64,000 nucleotides of DNA. Source: Thermus brockianus. Its GTDB lineage: Bacteria > Deinococcota > Deinococci > Deinococcales > Thermaceae. The notes beneath the pieces are model-generated. The model was given only the letters and a program-made list of their open reading frames with translations, ran no database searches and was not told the DNA's origin. The translations under genes were made by a program, and so were the position numbers. Where the stretch lies: contig NZ_JAKEDV010000005.1 of the NCBI RefSeq assembly GCF_021462505.1, positions 1 to 64,000 of the forward strand. The letters run 5' to 3'. This document shows positions 29,426 through 37,495 of the stretch, piece after piece. The first letter of the stretch is position 1. The number at the start of each line of letters is the position of its first letter.

Positions 29426-29884
29426 ATGCGCATCGGCTACGGGGAGGATAGCCACCTTCTCGCCGAGGGCAAGCCCCTCTACCTCTGCGGCCTAGAGATC
29501 CCAAGCCCCGTGGGGGCCGTGGCCCACTCCGACGGGGATGCCGCCCTCCACGCCCTCACCGATGCCCTCCTCGCCGCCTATGGCCTCGGGGATATCGGCC
29601 TCCTCTTCCCCGACACCGACCCCCGCTGGCAAGGGGTGCGGAGCGAGGTGTTCCTGAAGGAAGCCCTGGCCCGGGTGGCGGGCCTAGGGGGGAGGCTCCT
29701 CCAGGTGAGCCTGGTCCTCACCCTGGACCGGCCCAAGCTAAACCCCCACCGGGAGGCCTTGGTGGAAAACCTTTCCCGCCTCTTGGGGCTTCCCAAGGAC
29801 CGCATCGGCCTGGCCTTCAAAACCTCGGAGGGCCTCTTCCCTTCCCACGTCCAGGCCCGGGCCCTGGCGCTTTTGGATGGTTGA
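29426..29884 (+). CDS. ispF: 2-C-methyl-D-erythritol 2,4-cyclodiphosphate synthase
   Basis: A 152-residue trimeric enzyme of the MEP isoprenoid pathway, making the cyclic diphosphate and releasing CMP. Zinc ligands D8 and H10 (YGEDSHLL) and the downstream AHSDGDAALHALTDALL are present, as is LFPDTDPRW. Dxs of the same pathway is encoded at 41480-43327. It overlaps the following UPF0126 gene by 8 bases. Confidence 0.96.
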   Translation: MRIGYGEDSHLLAEGKPLYLCGLEIPSPVGAVAHSDGDAALHALTDALLAAYGLGDIGLLFPDTDPRWQGVRSEVFLKEALARVAGLGGRLLQVSLVLTLDRPKLNPHREALVENLSRLLGLPKDRIGLAFKTSEGLFPSHVQARALALLDG

Positions 29885-30478
29885 GGTCCTGGTCTGGCTC
29901 GGCACCCTGGTCTTCGCCGCCACCGGGGCTCTGAAGGGGGTGGAAAAGGGGTTTGACCTCCTTGGGGTCTTGGTCCTGGCCACGGTGACGGCGGTGGGGG
30001 GCGGCTCCATCCGGGATGTCCTGGTGGGCACCCTCCCCCCCACGGCCCTCACCAACGAGCCCCTCCTTTGGAGCGTGGTGGGGGTGGGGGTTCTGGTCTT
30101 CCGCTTCCACCCCCGGGTCGGGTGCAGGCCCTGGAGAAGCCCATCTACTACCTGGACACCCTGGGCCTAGGCCTCTTCGCCGCCTTGGGGGCGGAAAGGG
30201 GGCTGGGGGCGGGCTTAGGGCCTTTTGGCGTGGCCTTGGCGGGGACCCTTTCCGGGGTGGGGGGCGGGGTCTTGCGGGATGTGCTCGCCGGCGAGGTGCC
30301 GGGCATCCTCTACCGGGCGGGGGACCTCTACGCCTCCGCCGCCCTGGTGGGGGCTTTGGTGGTCTATGCCCTTCACGGAAGCCACCCCGGGTTCTCCCTC
30401 TTCGCCGGGGCCTTGGCCACCGTGCTCCTCCGGGTCTTCGGCAGGCGGCTTGGCCTCAGGCTCCCCACCCCGCGCTAG
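29877..30478 (+). pseudogene. TRIC/UPF0126 membrane protein gene broken by a frameshift
   Basis: The first frame (from ATG 29877) encodes one UPF0126 repeat with GGGSIRDVLVG and then runs into out-of-frame sequence ending at 30170. A second frame continues with EKPIYYLDTLGLGLFAALG and the second repeat motif GGGVLRDVLAG to the stop at 30478. Together they make a complete seven-helix TRIC-type cation channel of about 200 residues. A single missing base at about 30111-30124, in CCCCGGGTCGGGTG, explains it. It may be a true recent lesion, a sequencing error in a G/C run, or a slippery site; both halves otherwise look intact. Confidence 0.82.
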
Positions 30479-30481
30479 GGC

Positions 30482-31192
30482 CTACTTGAGCTTGGCCAGC
30501 TCCTGGCGAGCCCTTTCCTGGTCGTAGCGGTCGGCGGCGGTCCGGGCGGGGAGGGAAAGGGCAATCTCCAGCTGTTTTCGCGCCTCCTCCTTCTTGCCCC
30601 AGGCGGCGAGCACCTTGGCGTACTCCACCCGGTGGATGATCCCATCGGGCTCCAGCTCAATGGCCTTCCGCATCAAGGGCTCCACCTTGCCCCCGTCCGC
30701 CCCCTGGGTGGCGGCCACCAGCCAGCCCTTCTGCACCAGCTCAAAGTGCCAAAGGGCCAGGGCCACCATGGCCCCGGCGTGGTCGGGTTTGAGCTTCAGG
30801 GTCCGTTCCAGGTCGTTGCGGATGCGGGGGGCAAGCCCCTCGGAGAGGGCCTCGAGGATCCCCTTGTACTGGGAAAGCCGCCCCAGGGCCCTTGCCCGCT
30901 CAAAGTAGCCCTCCGGGTAACCCGGGTCCTTGGCGATGGCCTGGGAGGCGGCCTTCTCCGCCTTCTCAAACCAAGCCCGCTTCTCCTCCGGCTTGGCCTC
31001 GTAAAGGGCGTAGAAGCTCGCCCCCTTGGCCGCCAGGGCCAGGGCCTCGGGGGTGCCGAGCTTGAGGCCCATCTCGTAGGCCTCCTGGAAGCGCCCCGCA
31101 TCCACCAAGGCCGCCACCTGGGAGGCCTGGGCCATGGCCAGGGTCAAGAGGGCCGAGGTTAGGATTGCCGTCCATCGCTTCATGGGTTTCAC
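30482..31192 (-). CDS. exported TPR-type repeat protein
   Basis: A 236-residue protein with a signal peptide (KRWTAILTSALLTLAMAQA) and an all-helical mature part made of degenerate tetratricopeptide repeats (for example DAGRFQEAYEMGLKLG, KDPGYPEGYFERARALG, LKLKPDHAGAMVALALWHFE, ELEPDGIIHRVEYAKVLAAWG). Likely a periplasmic scaffold; partner unknown. A GTG at 31192 lies 8 bases after TATAAT and is used here; the ATG three codons later is the alternative. It diverges from another TPR protein at 31241. Confidence 0.78.
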   Translation of the reverse strand: MKPMKRWTAILTSALLTLAMAQASQVAALVDAGRFQEAYEMGLKLGTPEALALAAKGASFYALYEAKPEEKRAWFEKAEKAASQAIAKDPGYPEGYFERARALGRLSQYKGILEALSEGLAPRIRNDLERTLKLKPDHAGAMVALALWHFELVQKGWLVAATQGADGGKVEPLMRKAIELEPDGIIHRVEYAKVLAAWGKKEEARKQLEIALSLPARTAADRYDQERARQELAKLK

Positions 31193-31200
31193 CCGGGGCG

Positions 31201-31233
31201 ATTATACCGGGTATAAGACGGAGGGCGTAAACT
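31201..31233. promoter_or_regulatory. divergent promoters of the two TPR genes
   Basis: Minus: TATAAT (31206-31201), 8 bases before the GTG at 31192. Plus: TAAACT (31228-31233), 7 bases before the ATG at 31241. Neither gene has a clear Shine-Dalgarno. Confidence 0.6.
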
Positions 31234-31240
31234 GGAAGCC

Positions 31241-32701
31241 ATGAGGCTTATTTGGGGACTTTTGGTCTTTATGGGCCTGGTTATTCCTCCCCAGGCCTTG
31301 GCCCAAGGGGCCGAGGAGTATTTCGCCCGCTGCCAGAGGCTCTACGACCAAGGAGCCTTGGAGAGCGCCCAGATGACCTGCGAGCTCGCCCTGGTGAGCG
31401 ACCCCAACCACGCCCCAAGCCTCCGCCTCCTCGCCCGCATCGCCTTGGAAAGGGGGGAGCTGGCCCAAGCGGCCACCTACCTGGAGCGCCTAGGGGACGA
31501 CCCCGAGGGCCTGGTCCTCAAGGCACGGCTCCTTTTGGCCCAGGGGAAGCCGGCGGAGGTCCTGCGCCTCCCCTTGGGGCGGGATCCGGAGGCGAGGCTG
31601 GCGAGGGCCTTGGCCCTCGAGGCCCTAAAGCGCCCAGAGGCCGCCCTGGCCGAGGCCCAAACCCTCCCCCCCACCCCGGAGGTGCGCCTCCTCCTGGCCC
31701 GGCTCCACCTGGAGCTCGGCAATCCCGAAGCGGGCCTCCTGGCCCTGGGCTCCACCCGGGAGGAACGGCTAGCGCGGGGACGCCTCCTTTTCCTGGTGGG
31801 GCGGCCCGGGGAGGCCATCCCCCTTTTGGAAAGCCTCCTCCCGGAGCTTGCGGAAAGGCCGGACCTCAAGGCCCAGGCCCTCTCCACCCTGACCCTGGCC
31901 TACCTGGGCCAAGGGGACTTCGAGCGGGGCCTGGCGGCCCTGGGGCAACTTTCCCAGGTGGAAAACCTCCCCGGGCGCTTCCTCGCCAAGGCCTGGCCCT
32001 GGCTTCTCGCCCTCCTCGCCTTCTTGGTCCTGGTCCTCCTGGGGGAAAGCCGCATAGAGCCCTTGCGCACCGTGGAGGTGGTGGAAAACCCCTTGCCAGG
32101 GCCGGGAAGCCTCTACCTCTTGGCCCTCCTGGCCCTCCTCTTGGCCCTGGGCTTCGCCGCCCTGATGGGCAAGCTCCTCTTCGCCAACCTCCTCGCCTTC
32201 CTCACCCCCTACCAAGGGGAAAAGGTGCTCCCAAGCCTCTACCTGGCCTACGGGGCCTTCCTCCTCTTGGGCCTCCTCTTCTGGCAAAGGAAGCGGCTAC
32301 CCGCCCTCCTGGGCCCCTGGGGAAGCTGGGTGGAGGGGTTTTGGGTGGGGCCGGCCTTGGTCCTCCTCCTCTTCGCCTACGGCCTCCTGCGCCCCTTCCT
32401 CGGCCTATCCACCCTTCCCCTAAACCTCCTCACCTTCCTGGGCCTGGCCCTGATGGAGCCCTTCTTCCGCGGCTTGGTTCCCTGGGTCTTTAAGGAGCGC
32501 TACAAGGACCTCTCCCCCGCCCTTTCCGCCCTCTTCTTCGCCCTGGTGGTGCCGGGGCCCACCCTCCTCCTCCTCCTCGTGGGCGCCGGGCTTTTGTGGG
32601 CCAAGGAGCGGGCGGGGAGCGTCTTGGGCCTTGGCCTGGGCTGGGTGGTGGCGGGGGTGGTCCTCGCCCTCTTCCCCCCCGCTTGGCTGCGGCGCTTCTA
32701 G
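31241..32701 (+). CDS. TPR-repeat protein with a C-terminal degenerate CPBP-like membrane domain
   Basis: A 486-residue protein. After a signal peptide (to about residue 21) come helical repeats (about 22-250), then 7-8 transmembrane helices. Helix motif MEPFFRGLVPWVFKERY (Glu406, Arg410) resembles motif 1 of CPBP/Abi intramembrane proteases, EExxxR, but the first Glu is Met, and the following FFALVVPG lacks the motif 2 histidine. It may be a non-catalytic CPBP relative. The preceding divergent gene is also an exported TPR protein. The SAM hydrolase gene starts 1 base after its stop. Confidence 0.7.
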   Translation: MRLIWGLLVFMGLVIPPQALAQGAEEYFARCQRLYDQGALESAQMTCELALVSDPNHAPSLRLLARIALERGELAQAATYLERLGDDPEGLVLKARLLLAQGKPAEVLRLPLGRDPEARLARALALEALKRPEAALAEAQTLPPTPEVRLLLARLHLELGNPEAGLLALGSTREERLARGRLLFLVGRPGEAIPLLESLLPELAERPDLKAQALSTLTLAYLGQGDFERGLAALGQLSQVENLPGRFLAKAWPWLLALLAFLVLVLLGESRIEPLRTVEVVENPLPGPGSLYLLALLALLLALGFAALMGKLLFANLLAFLTPYQGEKVLPSLYLAYGAFLLLGLLFWQRKRLPALLGPWGSWVEGFWVGPALVLLLFAYGLLRPFLGLSTLPLNLLTFLGLALMEPFFRGLVPWVFKERYKDLSPALSALFFALVVPGPTLLLLLVGAGLLWAKERAGSVLGLGLGWVVAGVVLALFPPAWLRRF

Positions 32702-32702
32702 G

Positions 32703-33485
32703 ATGCGCCCCGTCTTCTTCCTCTCCGACTTCGGCCTCGAGGACCCCTACGTGGGGGTGGTGAAGGCGGTCTTGGCCCAAAAGGCCCCCGGAATAGGGGT
32801 GGTGGACCTGGCCCACGACCTCCCGCCCCAGGACCTGCGCCGGGCGGCCTACGCCCTCTTTGAGGCGGTGCCCTACCTGCCCGAGGGGAGCGTGGTCCTA
32901 GGGGTAGTGGACCCCGGGGTGGGGACAAGGAGGCGGGCCATCGCCGCCTTGGGCCGGCGGGTTTACGTGGGCCCGGACAACGGCCTCTTCACCCTGGCCT
33001 GGCTCCTGGACCCGCCCCGGCGGGCCTACGCCCTGGAAGGGGTGGCGCCTCCCAGGCCCCAGGGCCTGGACCCCTTACCCGGGTGGCGCCCCGGGGCGTT
33101 CACCTTCCACGGCCGCGACCGCTTCGCCCCCGCCGCCGCCCACCTGGCCCTGGGGCTTCCCCCGGAGGCCCTGGGGGAGGAGGTGCCGGTGGAAAGCCTC
33201 CAAAGGCTTCCCCTGGCCCTCACCCCGGGGCCGGAAGGGGAGATCCTCACCTTTGACCGCTTCGGCAACGCCATCACCACCCTCCTCCAGGCCCCTTTGG
33301 GGGGATGGGTGGAGGTGGCGGGGCGAAGGGTACCCATCCGCCGCACCTTCGGCGAGGTGGAAGTAGGGGAAGGGGTGGCCTACTTGGGAAGCGCAGGGCT
33401 TTTGGAAATCTCCCTCAACCGGGGAAACGCCCGGGAGGCCTGGGGCCTAAAGGAGGGCCTGCCCGTGCGCCTCACAGGTCCTTGA
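32703..33485 (+). CDS. S-adenosyl-L-methionine hydrolase (adenosine-forming), DUF62 family
   Basis: A 260-residue protein of the SAM hydroxide adenosyltransferase / fluorinase-like family. It shows the family opening FFLSDFGLEDPYVGVVKAVL (the Asp that binds ribose), VVDPGVGT, YVGPDNGLF and the C-terminal FDRFGNAITTL (Asn/Asp in the adenine/ribose pocket). Known members split SAM into adenosine and methionine. It is tightly joined to the TPR-membrane gene and overlaps surE convergently by 14 bases; surE is a nucleotidase, an interesting but possibly accidental pairing. Confidence 0.9.
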   Translation: MRPVFFLSDFGLEDPYVGVVKAVLAQKAPGIGVVDLAHDLPPQDLRRAAYALFEAVPYLPEGSVVLGVVDPGVGTRRRAIAALGRRVYVGPDNGLFTLAWLLDPPRRAYALEGVAPPRPQGLDPLPGWRPGAFTFHGRDRFAPAAAHLALGLPPEALGEEVPVESLQRLPLALTPGPEGEILTFDRFGNAITTLLQAPLGGWVEVAGRRVPIRRTFGEVEVGEGVAYLGSAGLLEISLNRGNAREAWGLKEGLPVRLTGP

Positions 33486-34221
33486 ACCAGGCCTCCACCT
33501 CGGCCAGGTACTCCCGGGCGGTGAAGTCCAGGCTCACGGGGGTGACGGAGATGTACCCCTGGCGCACCGCCCAAAGGTCCGTCCCCTCCTCCTCCTCCCC
33601 CACGGGGGTGCCGGCGATCCAGTAGTAGGGCTTCCCCTCGGGGTCAAGCCGTTCCACCACGGTGTCCTCAAAGTGGTGGGTGGAAAGCCGGGTGACCTTG
33701 ACCCCCTTGGGCGGGCGGGCGGGGAAGTTCACGTTGAGGAGGACCCCTTTGGGCAGGCCCTTCTCCGCCACCCGGCGGGCGATCCTTACCGCATGGCGGG
33801 CGGCCTCGGCGAAGTCCAACTCCTCCCCGGAGGTGTCCAGGCTGAAGGCGATGGCGGGGATGCCTAAGGAGGTGGCCTCGAGGGCCGCCGCCACCGTACC
33901 CGAGTGGGTGAGGTCTAGCCCCAGGTTCACCCCGATGTTGATGCCGGAGACCACCAGGTCCGGCCGGCCCAGAAGGTGCACCCCCAGGACCACGCAGTCC
34001 GCCGGGGTGCCGTCCACCCGGTAGGCGGGGATCTCCCCGAAACCGGCGCTCGCCGTGTGCTTGAAGCGCAAGGGGCGGCGCACGGTGATGCCGTGGCCCA
34101 CCGCCGACTGCTCCACATCGGGGGCCACCACGTACACCTCGCCCAAAGCCCGCATGGCCAGGCCCAAGGCCTTGATGCCCGGGGAGAAGATGCCGTCGTC
34201 GTTGGAAACCAGGATGCGCAT
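33472..34221 (-). CDS. surE: 5'/3'-nucleotidase SurE
   Basis: A 249-residue metal-dependent phosphatase acting on nucleoside monophosphates, important in stationary phase. Active-site metal ligands are visible: Asp8-Asp9 in LVSNDDGI, Ser39-type loop in VEQSAVGHGIT, and Asn in SGINIGVNLG. Length matches Thermus SurE. The ATG at 34221 is 6 bases after TAGGCT and has no Shine-Dalgarno, so it probably has its own leaderless promoter even though csp lies upstream on the same strand. Confidence 0.96.
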   Translation of the reverse strand: MRILVSNDDGIFSPGIKALGLAMRALGEVYVVAPDVEQSAVGHGITVRRPLRFKHTASAGFGEIPAYRVDGTPADCVVLGVHLLGRPDLVVSGINIGVNLGLDLTHSGTVAAALEATSLGIPAIAFSLDTSGEELDFAEAARHAVRIARRVAEKGLPKGVLLNVNFPARPPKGVKVTRLSTHHFEDTVVERLDPEGKPYYWIAGTPVGEEEEGTDLWAVRQGYISVTPVSLDFTAREYLAEVEAWFKDL

Positions 34222-34227
34222 GCCCTA

Positions 34228-34233
34228 AGCCTA
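34228..34233 (-). promoter_or_regulatory. putative surE -10 (leaderless)
   Basis: TAGGCT on the minus strand, then TAGGGC, then ATG. This is nearly the same 15-base start module seen before the genes at 17656 and 44952. Confidence 0.55.
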
Positions 34234-34237
34234 AAGC

Positions 34238-34265
34238 AAAGGAAGCCCCCTTGGGGGCTTCCTTT
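34238..34265 (-). terminator. csp terminator
   Basis: A 13-bp stem, AAAGGAAGCCCCC/GGGGGCTTCCTTT, with a 2-base loop, followed on the minus strand by GCTTTAGG. It separates csp from surE. Confidence 0.85.
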
Positions 34266-34279
34266 GGCCTTCCCGTCCT

Positions 34280-34486
34280 TTAGATGCGGCGGACCTTCTT
34301 GGCCTGGGGGCCCTTGCCGCCCCGGCCCGGCTCCACCTCAAACTCCACCCGCTCCCCCTCGTTCAGGGTGCGAAACCCTTCGGCCTCAATGGCCGAGAAG
34401 TGCACGAACACGTCCGGACCCTCTTCCTGCTGGATGAACCCGTAGCCTTTTTCCGCGTTGAACCACTTAACGGTACCCTTCTTCAT
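34280..34486 (-). CDS. cold-shock protein, CspA family
   Basis: A 68-residue OB-fold nucleic acid chaperone. RNP1 (KGYGFIQ) and RNP2 (DVFVHFSAI) are present after the start [14 protein letters not shown]. The C-terminus is rich in Arg/Lys/Gly ([15 protein letters not shown]). It has a real leader of about 40 bases, with GGAG before the ATG, in contrast to its leaderless neighbours. A hairpin lies within the leader. Confidence 0.96.
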   Translation of the reverse strand: MKKGTVKWFNAEKGYGFIQQEEGPDVFVHFSAIEAEGFRTLNEGERVEFEVEPGRGGKGPQAKKVRRI

Positions 34487-34562
34487 GCTTCTCCTTCATC
34501 CCGAAAACCCACCTGGCTTTCCAGGGGCTCCCCACTATCCCACGGGGGGAGGAAAAAGTCAA
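34487..34562 (-). promoter_or_regulatory. csp promoter and structured leader
   Basis: On the minus strand TTGACT (34562-34557), a 17-base spacer, GATAGT (34539-34534). The predicted leader of about 40 bases contains CCTGG-AAAG-CCAGG (about 34525-34512) and a GGAG before the ATG. A structured leader suits temperature-dependent translation, which is inference. Confidence 0.65.
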
Positions 34563-34599
34563 GCCCCCCAGGGGACCCCCGGGGAGGCCTGGCCCACGC

Positions 34600-35067
34600 C
34601 TAGTGGGAATGCCCGCCCTCGTGCACGTGGCCGTGCAGGAGCTCCTCGGGGGTGGCCTCCCGCACCTTCACCACCTCCACGTCAAAGTCCAGGTCCTTGC
34701 CCGCCAGGGGGTGGTTGAAGTCAATGGTGACCTCCTCCCCCTGGACCTCCACCACGGTGAGGGGCATGGGGTTCCCCTCCATGTCCTGGGCGTAAAACTG
34801 GGCCCCCGGGACCACCTCGGCGTCCTCGGGGAAGGCGGAGAGGGGCACCACCTGCACCCCTTCCGGGTCGTGGGGGCCGTAGGCCTTCTCCGCCGGCACG
34901 TGGGCCTGGAAGGCCTCGCCCTCCTCGCGGCCCTCCAGGGCCTCCTCGAGGCCCCGGATGAGGTTGCCGTGCCCGTGCAGGTAGGAAAGCTCCCCCTGGT
35001 CCAAAACCTCCCCCTCCACCTGGAGGGTGTAGCGAATGGTGACCACCTTGTCCTGTCCTACTTTCAT
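34600..35067 (-). CDS. slyD: FKBP-type peptidyl-prolyl isomerase SlyD
   Basis: A 155-residue folding catalyst: an FKBP domain (residues about 1-65 and 120-150) with an IF chaperone domain inserted between (about 66-120), as in Thermus SlyD. DFNHPLAGKDLDF is the FKBP signature, and the His-rich tail HGHVHEGGHSH can bind nickel or other metals. The ATG at 35067 (MKVGQDKVVT) has GGAAGG upstream. It is divergent from the cysteine synthase gene. Confidence 0.95.
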   Translation of the reverse strand: MKVGQDKVVTIRYTLQVEGEVLDQGELSYLHGHGNLIRGLEEALEGREEGEAFQAHVPAEKAYGPHDPEGVQVVPLSAFPEDAEVVPGAQFYAQDMEGNPMPLTVVEVQGEEVTIDFNHPLAGKDLDFDVEVVKVREATPEELLHGHVHEGGHSH

Positions 35068-35136
35068 GTTCACCCTTCCGCAAGCTTAGGGCTTGCTCCA
35101 TCTAGGTTAGCAGATGCCCCCCGCCAAGGAAACCCC

Positions 35137-35142
35137 TATAGT
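35137..35142 (+). promoter_or_regulatory. cysteine synthase -10 (leaderless)
   Basis: TATAGT followed by GGGGGT (6 bases) and the ATG at 35149. No good -35 is seen. Confidence 0.6.
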
Positions 35143-35148
35143 GGGGGT

Positions 35149-36063
35149 ATGCGGGTGGAACGGGTCATCGGCAAAACCCCCGTGGTGCGCCTCACCAAGG
35201 TGGTGGAGCCGGACATGGCCGAGGTCTTCGTGAAGCTGGAGGGGCAAAACCCAGGGGGCTCCATCAAGGACCGCCCCGCCTGGTACATGATCAAGGACGC
35301 CGAGGAGAAGGGGATCCTGAGGCCGGGCTCGGGCCAGGTGATCGTGGAGCCCACGAGCGGCAACACGGGCATCGGCCTCGCCATGATCGCCGCAAGCCGG
35401 GGCTACCGCCTCATCCTCACCATGCCCGCCCAGATGTCCGAGGAGAGGAAGCGGGTCTTGAGGGCTTTCGGGGCGGAGCTCGTCCTCACGGACCCGGAGA
35501 GGCGGATGCTGGCGGCCCGGGAGGAGGCCCTCCGGCTCAAGGAGGAGCTCGGCGCCTTCATGCCCGACCAGTTCAAAAACCCTGCCAACGTGCGGGCCCA
35601 CTACGAGACCACGGGGCCCGAGCTCTACGAGGCCCTGGAGGGACGCATAGACGCCTTCGTCTACGGCTCGGGCACGGGGGGGACCATCACCGGGGTGGGG
35701 CGCTACCTCAAGGAGCGAAACCCCAAGGTGAAGGTCATCGCCGTGGAGCCCGCCCGCTCCAACGTCCTCTCCGGGGGGAAGATGGGGCAACACCAGTTCC
35801 AGGGCATGGGCCCGGGCTTCATCCCCGAGAACCTGGACCTAAGCCTCCTGGACGGGGTCATCCAGGTGTGGGAGGAGGACGCCTTCCCCCTGGCCCGCAG
35901 GCTCGCCCGGGAAGAGGGGCTTTTCCTGGGGATGAGCTCGGGGGGCATCATCTGGGCCGCCCTTCAGGTGGCGCGGGAGCTCGGCCCCGGCAAGCGGGTG
36001 GCCTGCATCAGCCCCGATGGGGGGTGGAAGTACCTCTCCACCCCCCTCTATGCCGAAACCTAG
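35149..36063 (+). CDS. cysM: cysteine synthase (O-acetylserine sulfhydrylase)
   Basis: A 304-residue PLP enzyme making cysteine from O-acetylserine and sulfide. PLP lysine K40 lies in NPGGSIKDR; the substrate loop EPTSGNTGIGLA and the phosphate-binding GSGTGGTITG are intact. Length and the C-terminal PDGGWKYLSTPLY fit the CysM-like branch, but specificity (sulfide or thiosulfate) cannot be read from sequence. The start ATG at 35149 is 6 bases after TATAGT. It overlaps the LolA-like gene by 4 bases, convergently. Confidence 0.93.
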   Translation: MRVERVIGKTPVVRLTKVVEPDMAEVFVKLEGQNPGGSIKDRPAWYMIKDAEEKGILRPGSGQVIVEPTSGNTGIGLAMIAASRGYRLILTMPAQMSEERKRVLRAFGAELVLTDPERRMLAAREEALRLKEELGAFMPDQFKNPANVRAHYETTGPELYEALEGRIDAFVYGSGTGGTITGVGRYLKERNPKVKVIAVEPARSNVLSGGKMGQHQFQGMGPGFIPENLDLSLLDGVIQVWEEDAFPLARRLAREEGLFLGMSSGGIIWAALQVARELGPGKRVACISPDGGWKYLSTPLYAET

Positions 36064-36707
36064 CGGCGCACCACCTGGGCGTCCTTGGGATAGCGCTTGA
36101 GCTGGGCGGGGGTGAGGCTTGCCCGCTTGAACTCCACCACCTTGAGGTCCGCCAAAACCTTCCCCCCCTCGTCCAGGAAGAGGAAGCGCAAAGGCCTTGG
36201 GTCCGCCTTCAGGACATAGAGCTCCAAGCGGGCGAAGCCCTGGCCCTCCTTGGCCTCGCCCACGAGCTTCCAGGCCACCCCTTCCGGCAGGCGCTCCTCC
36301 CCCGCCAGGCGGAGGTTTACCCGCTCGCTCAGGGCCTTCAGGTCGCCCAGGCCCTGGGGGCTAAAGCCCAGGCCCTGCACCTGGGCCTTCTCCTTGGGGC
36401 TGATGACGAGCTGGTTGGTGAGGTAGAGGTAGTTCCAGACCTCCTTCTCGGTGACCACGGTAAAGTTCCCCTCCAAGGAGCCCGGCTTGAGGAACTCTAT
36501 GCGGTAGAGCTTCTCCTTGGGCAGGGCGTAGACCCGGGCCTGGAGGGTTTCCCGACCCCCTGGGCCCTGGATCTCCCCCTGCACCAGGGCCTGCCAGGGT
36601 TCGGCCAGGTTTTTCTCAACCAGGTCCAGGATCTGCGGGACCGACTGGGCCCAAGCCAGGGCCAAAAGGGCGAAAAATCCGAGGATCGTCAGGGCTCTTT
36701 CCTTCAC
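36060..36707 (-). CDS. LolA-like outer-membrane lipoprotein-sorting family protein
   Basis: A 215-residue exported protein. Signal peptide (ALTILGFFALLALAWAQ) then a beta-rich half-barrel pattern with the LolA/LolB-type region YRIEFLKPGSLEGN, EVWNYLYLTNQLV and the C-terminal LRFLFLDEGGKVLADLKVVEFKRA. I use the GTG at 36707, which has GGAGG spaced 6 and overlaps the upstream gene by 4 bases. It is the last gene of the TetR/ABC operon; a periplasmic carrier role is inferred. Confidence 0.75.
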   Translation of the reverse strand: MKERALTILGFFALLALAWAQSVPQILDLVEKNLAEPWQALVQGEIQGPGGRETLQARVYALPKEKLYRIEFLKPGSLEGNFTVVTEKEVWNYLYLTNQLVISPKEKAQVQGLGFSPQGLGDLKALSERVNLRLAGEERLPEGVAWKLVGEAKEGQGFARLELYVLKADPRPLRFLFLDEGGKVLADLKVVEFKRASLTPAQLKRYPKDAQVVRR

Positions 36708-37495
36708 GGCCACCTCCAAGCGTAGCGGACCCAGGCGTAGGGGGCCTTCCCGTAACCCGCCTCGAGGCCCAAGTCCCCAAGCCACACCACGAAGCTACCC
36801 GCCCACGGGTAGGAAAGGGTGAGATGGAGGCTAGCCTCCCCTAAGTAAAGCCCCGCCTCCAACCGGTTCACCCCGCCCAGGCGGAGGAGGAGGTCCAAAA
36901 CCTCCCCTCCCTCCCCCACCTCCCCCTTCAGGCCCAAAAGGGCGTAGGGCCCGGGGGAAACCCCTAGCCCCAGGGTGTAGGCGGCCTCCTGCCGGAAGGC
37001 GTAGCTCCCTTCCAGGCGAAAGCCCCCTTCCCAACCCGGTTGCAGGCCGAAGGAGGGGGGGCGGGGAGGGGTGTTCTTTGCCACCTCCAAACCCCAGACC
37101 TCCCTAGGGGTGGCCCGGTAGCGCAGGGAAAGCCGCCCGAAAAACCCCGCCTCGGGGAAAAGGGGAAAAGCCCCTTGGGGCCTGTACCCAAGCCGCCCCT
37201 CCGCCGCCAAGGGTCCCGCCCCTCCCTCCAGGAAAAGGGCACCCCCCAGGCCCCCCTCCCCCACCTCCCCTTGGGCCCCATAGGCCAGAAAGCCCAGAGG
37301 CCCCAAGGAAAGGTTCCCCAGGTAGCCCAAGGCCCCCCGCCCGGGTTGCCCCCTCAGGTAAGCCTCCCCTTCCCCAAGGGCGAAGGCGGCCTCCAGGGCC
37401 GGGGTTACCCCGCCGGGGGCCCCGTAAAGGCCCGCCTCGAGGCGCCCCTGGGCCAAGGCCAGGGAAACGAGGAGAAGAAGCACCACCCCCCTCAT
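36704..37495 (-). CDS. predicted outer-membrane beta-structured protein
   Basis: A 263-residue exported protein of unknown family. A short signal peptide (MRGVVLLLLVSLALAQG) is followed by alternating polar/hydrophobic stretches with many Gly, Leu, Tyr and aromatic residues (for example AFALGEGEAYLRGQ, FGRLSLRYRATP, FRLEGSYAFRQEAAYTLGLGV, YAWVRYAWRWP), ending in an aromatic-rich strand, as expected for a beta-barrel. It overlaps the permease by 4 bases (ATGA) and the LolA-like gene by 4. I do not recognise a specific homolog. Confidence 0.6.
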   Translation of the reverse strand: MRGVVLLLLVSLALAQGRLEAGLYGAPGGVTPALEAAFALGEGEAYLRGQPGRGALGYLGNLSLGPLGFLAYGAQGEVGEGGLGGALFLEGGAGPLAAEGRLGYRPQGAFPLFPEAGFFGRLSLRYRATPREVWGLEVAKNTPPRPPSFGLQPGWEGGFRLEGSYAFRQEAAYTLGLGVSPGPYALLGLKGEVGEGGEVLDLLLRLGGVNRLEAGLYLGEASLHLTLSYPWAGSFVVWLGDLGLEAGYGKAPYAWVRYAWRWP

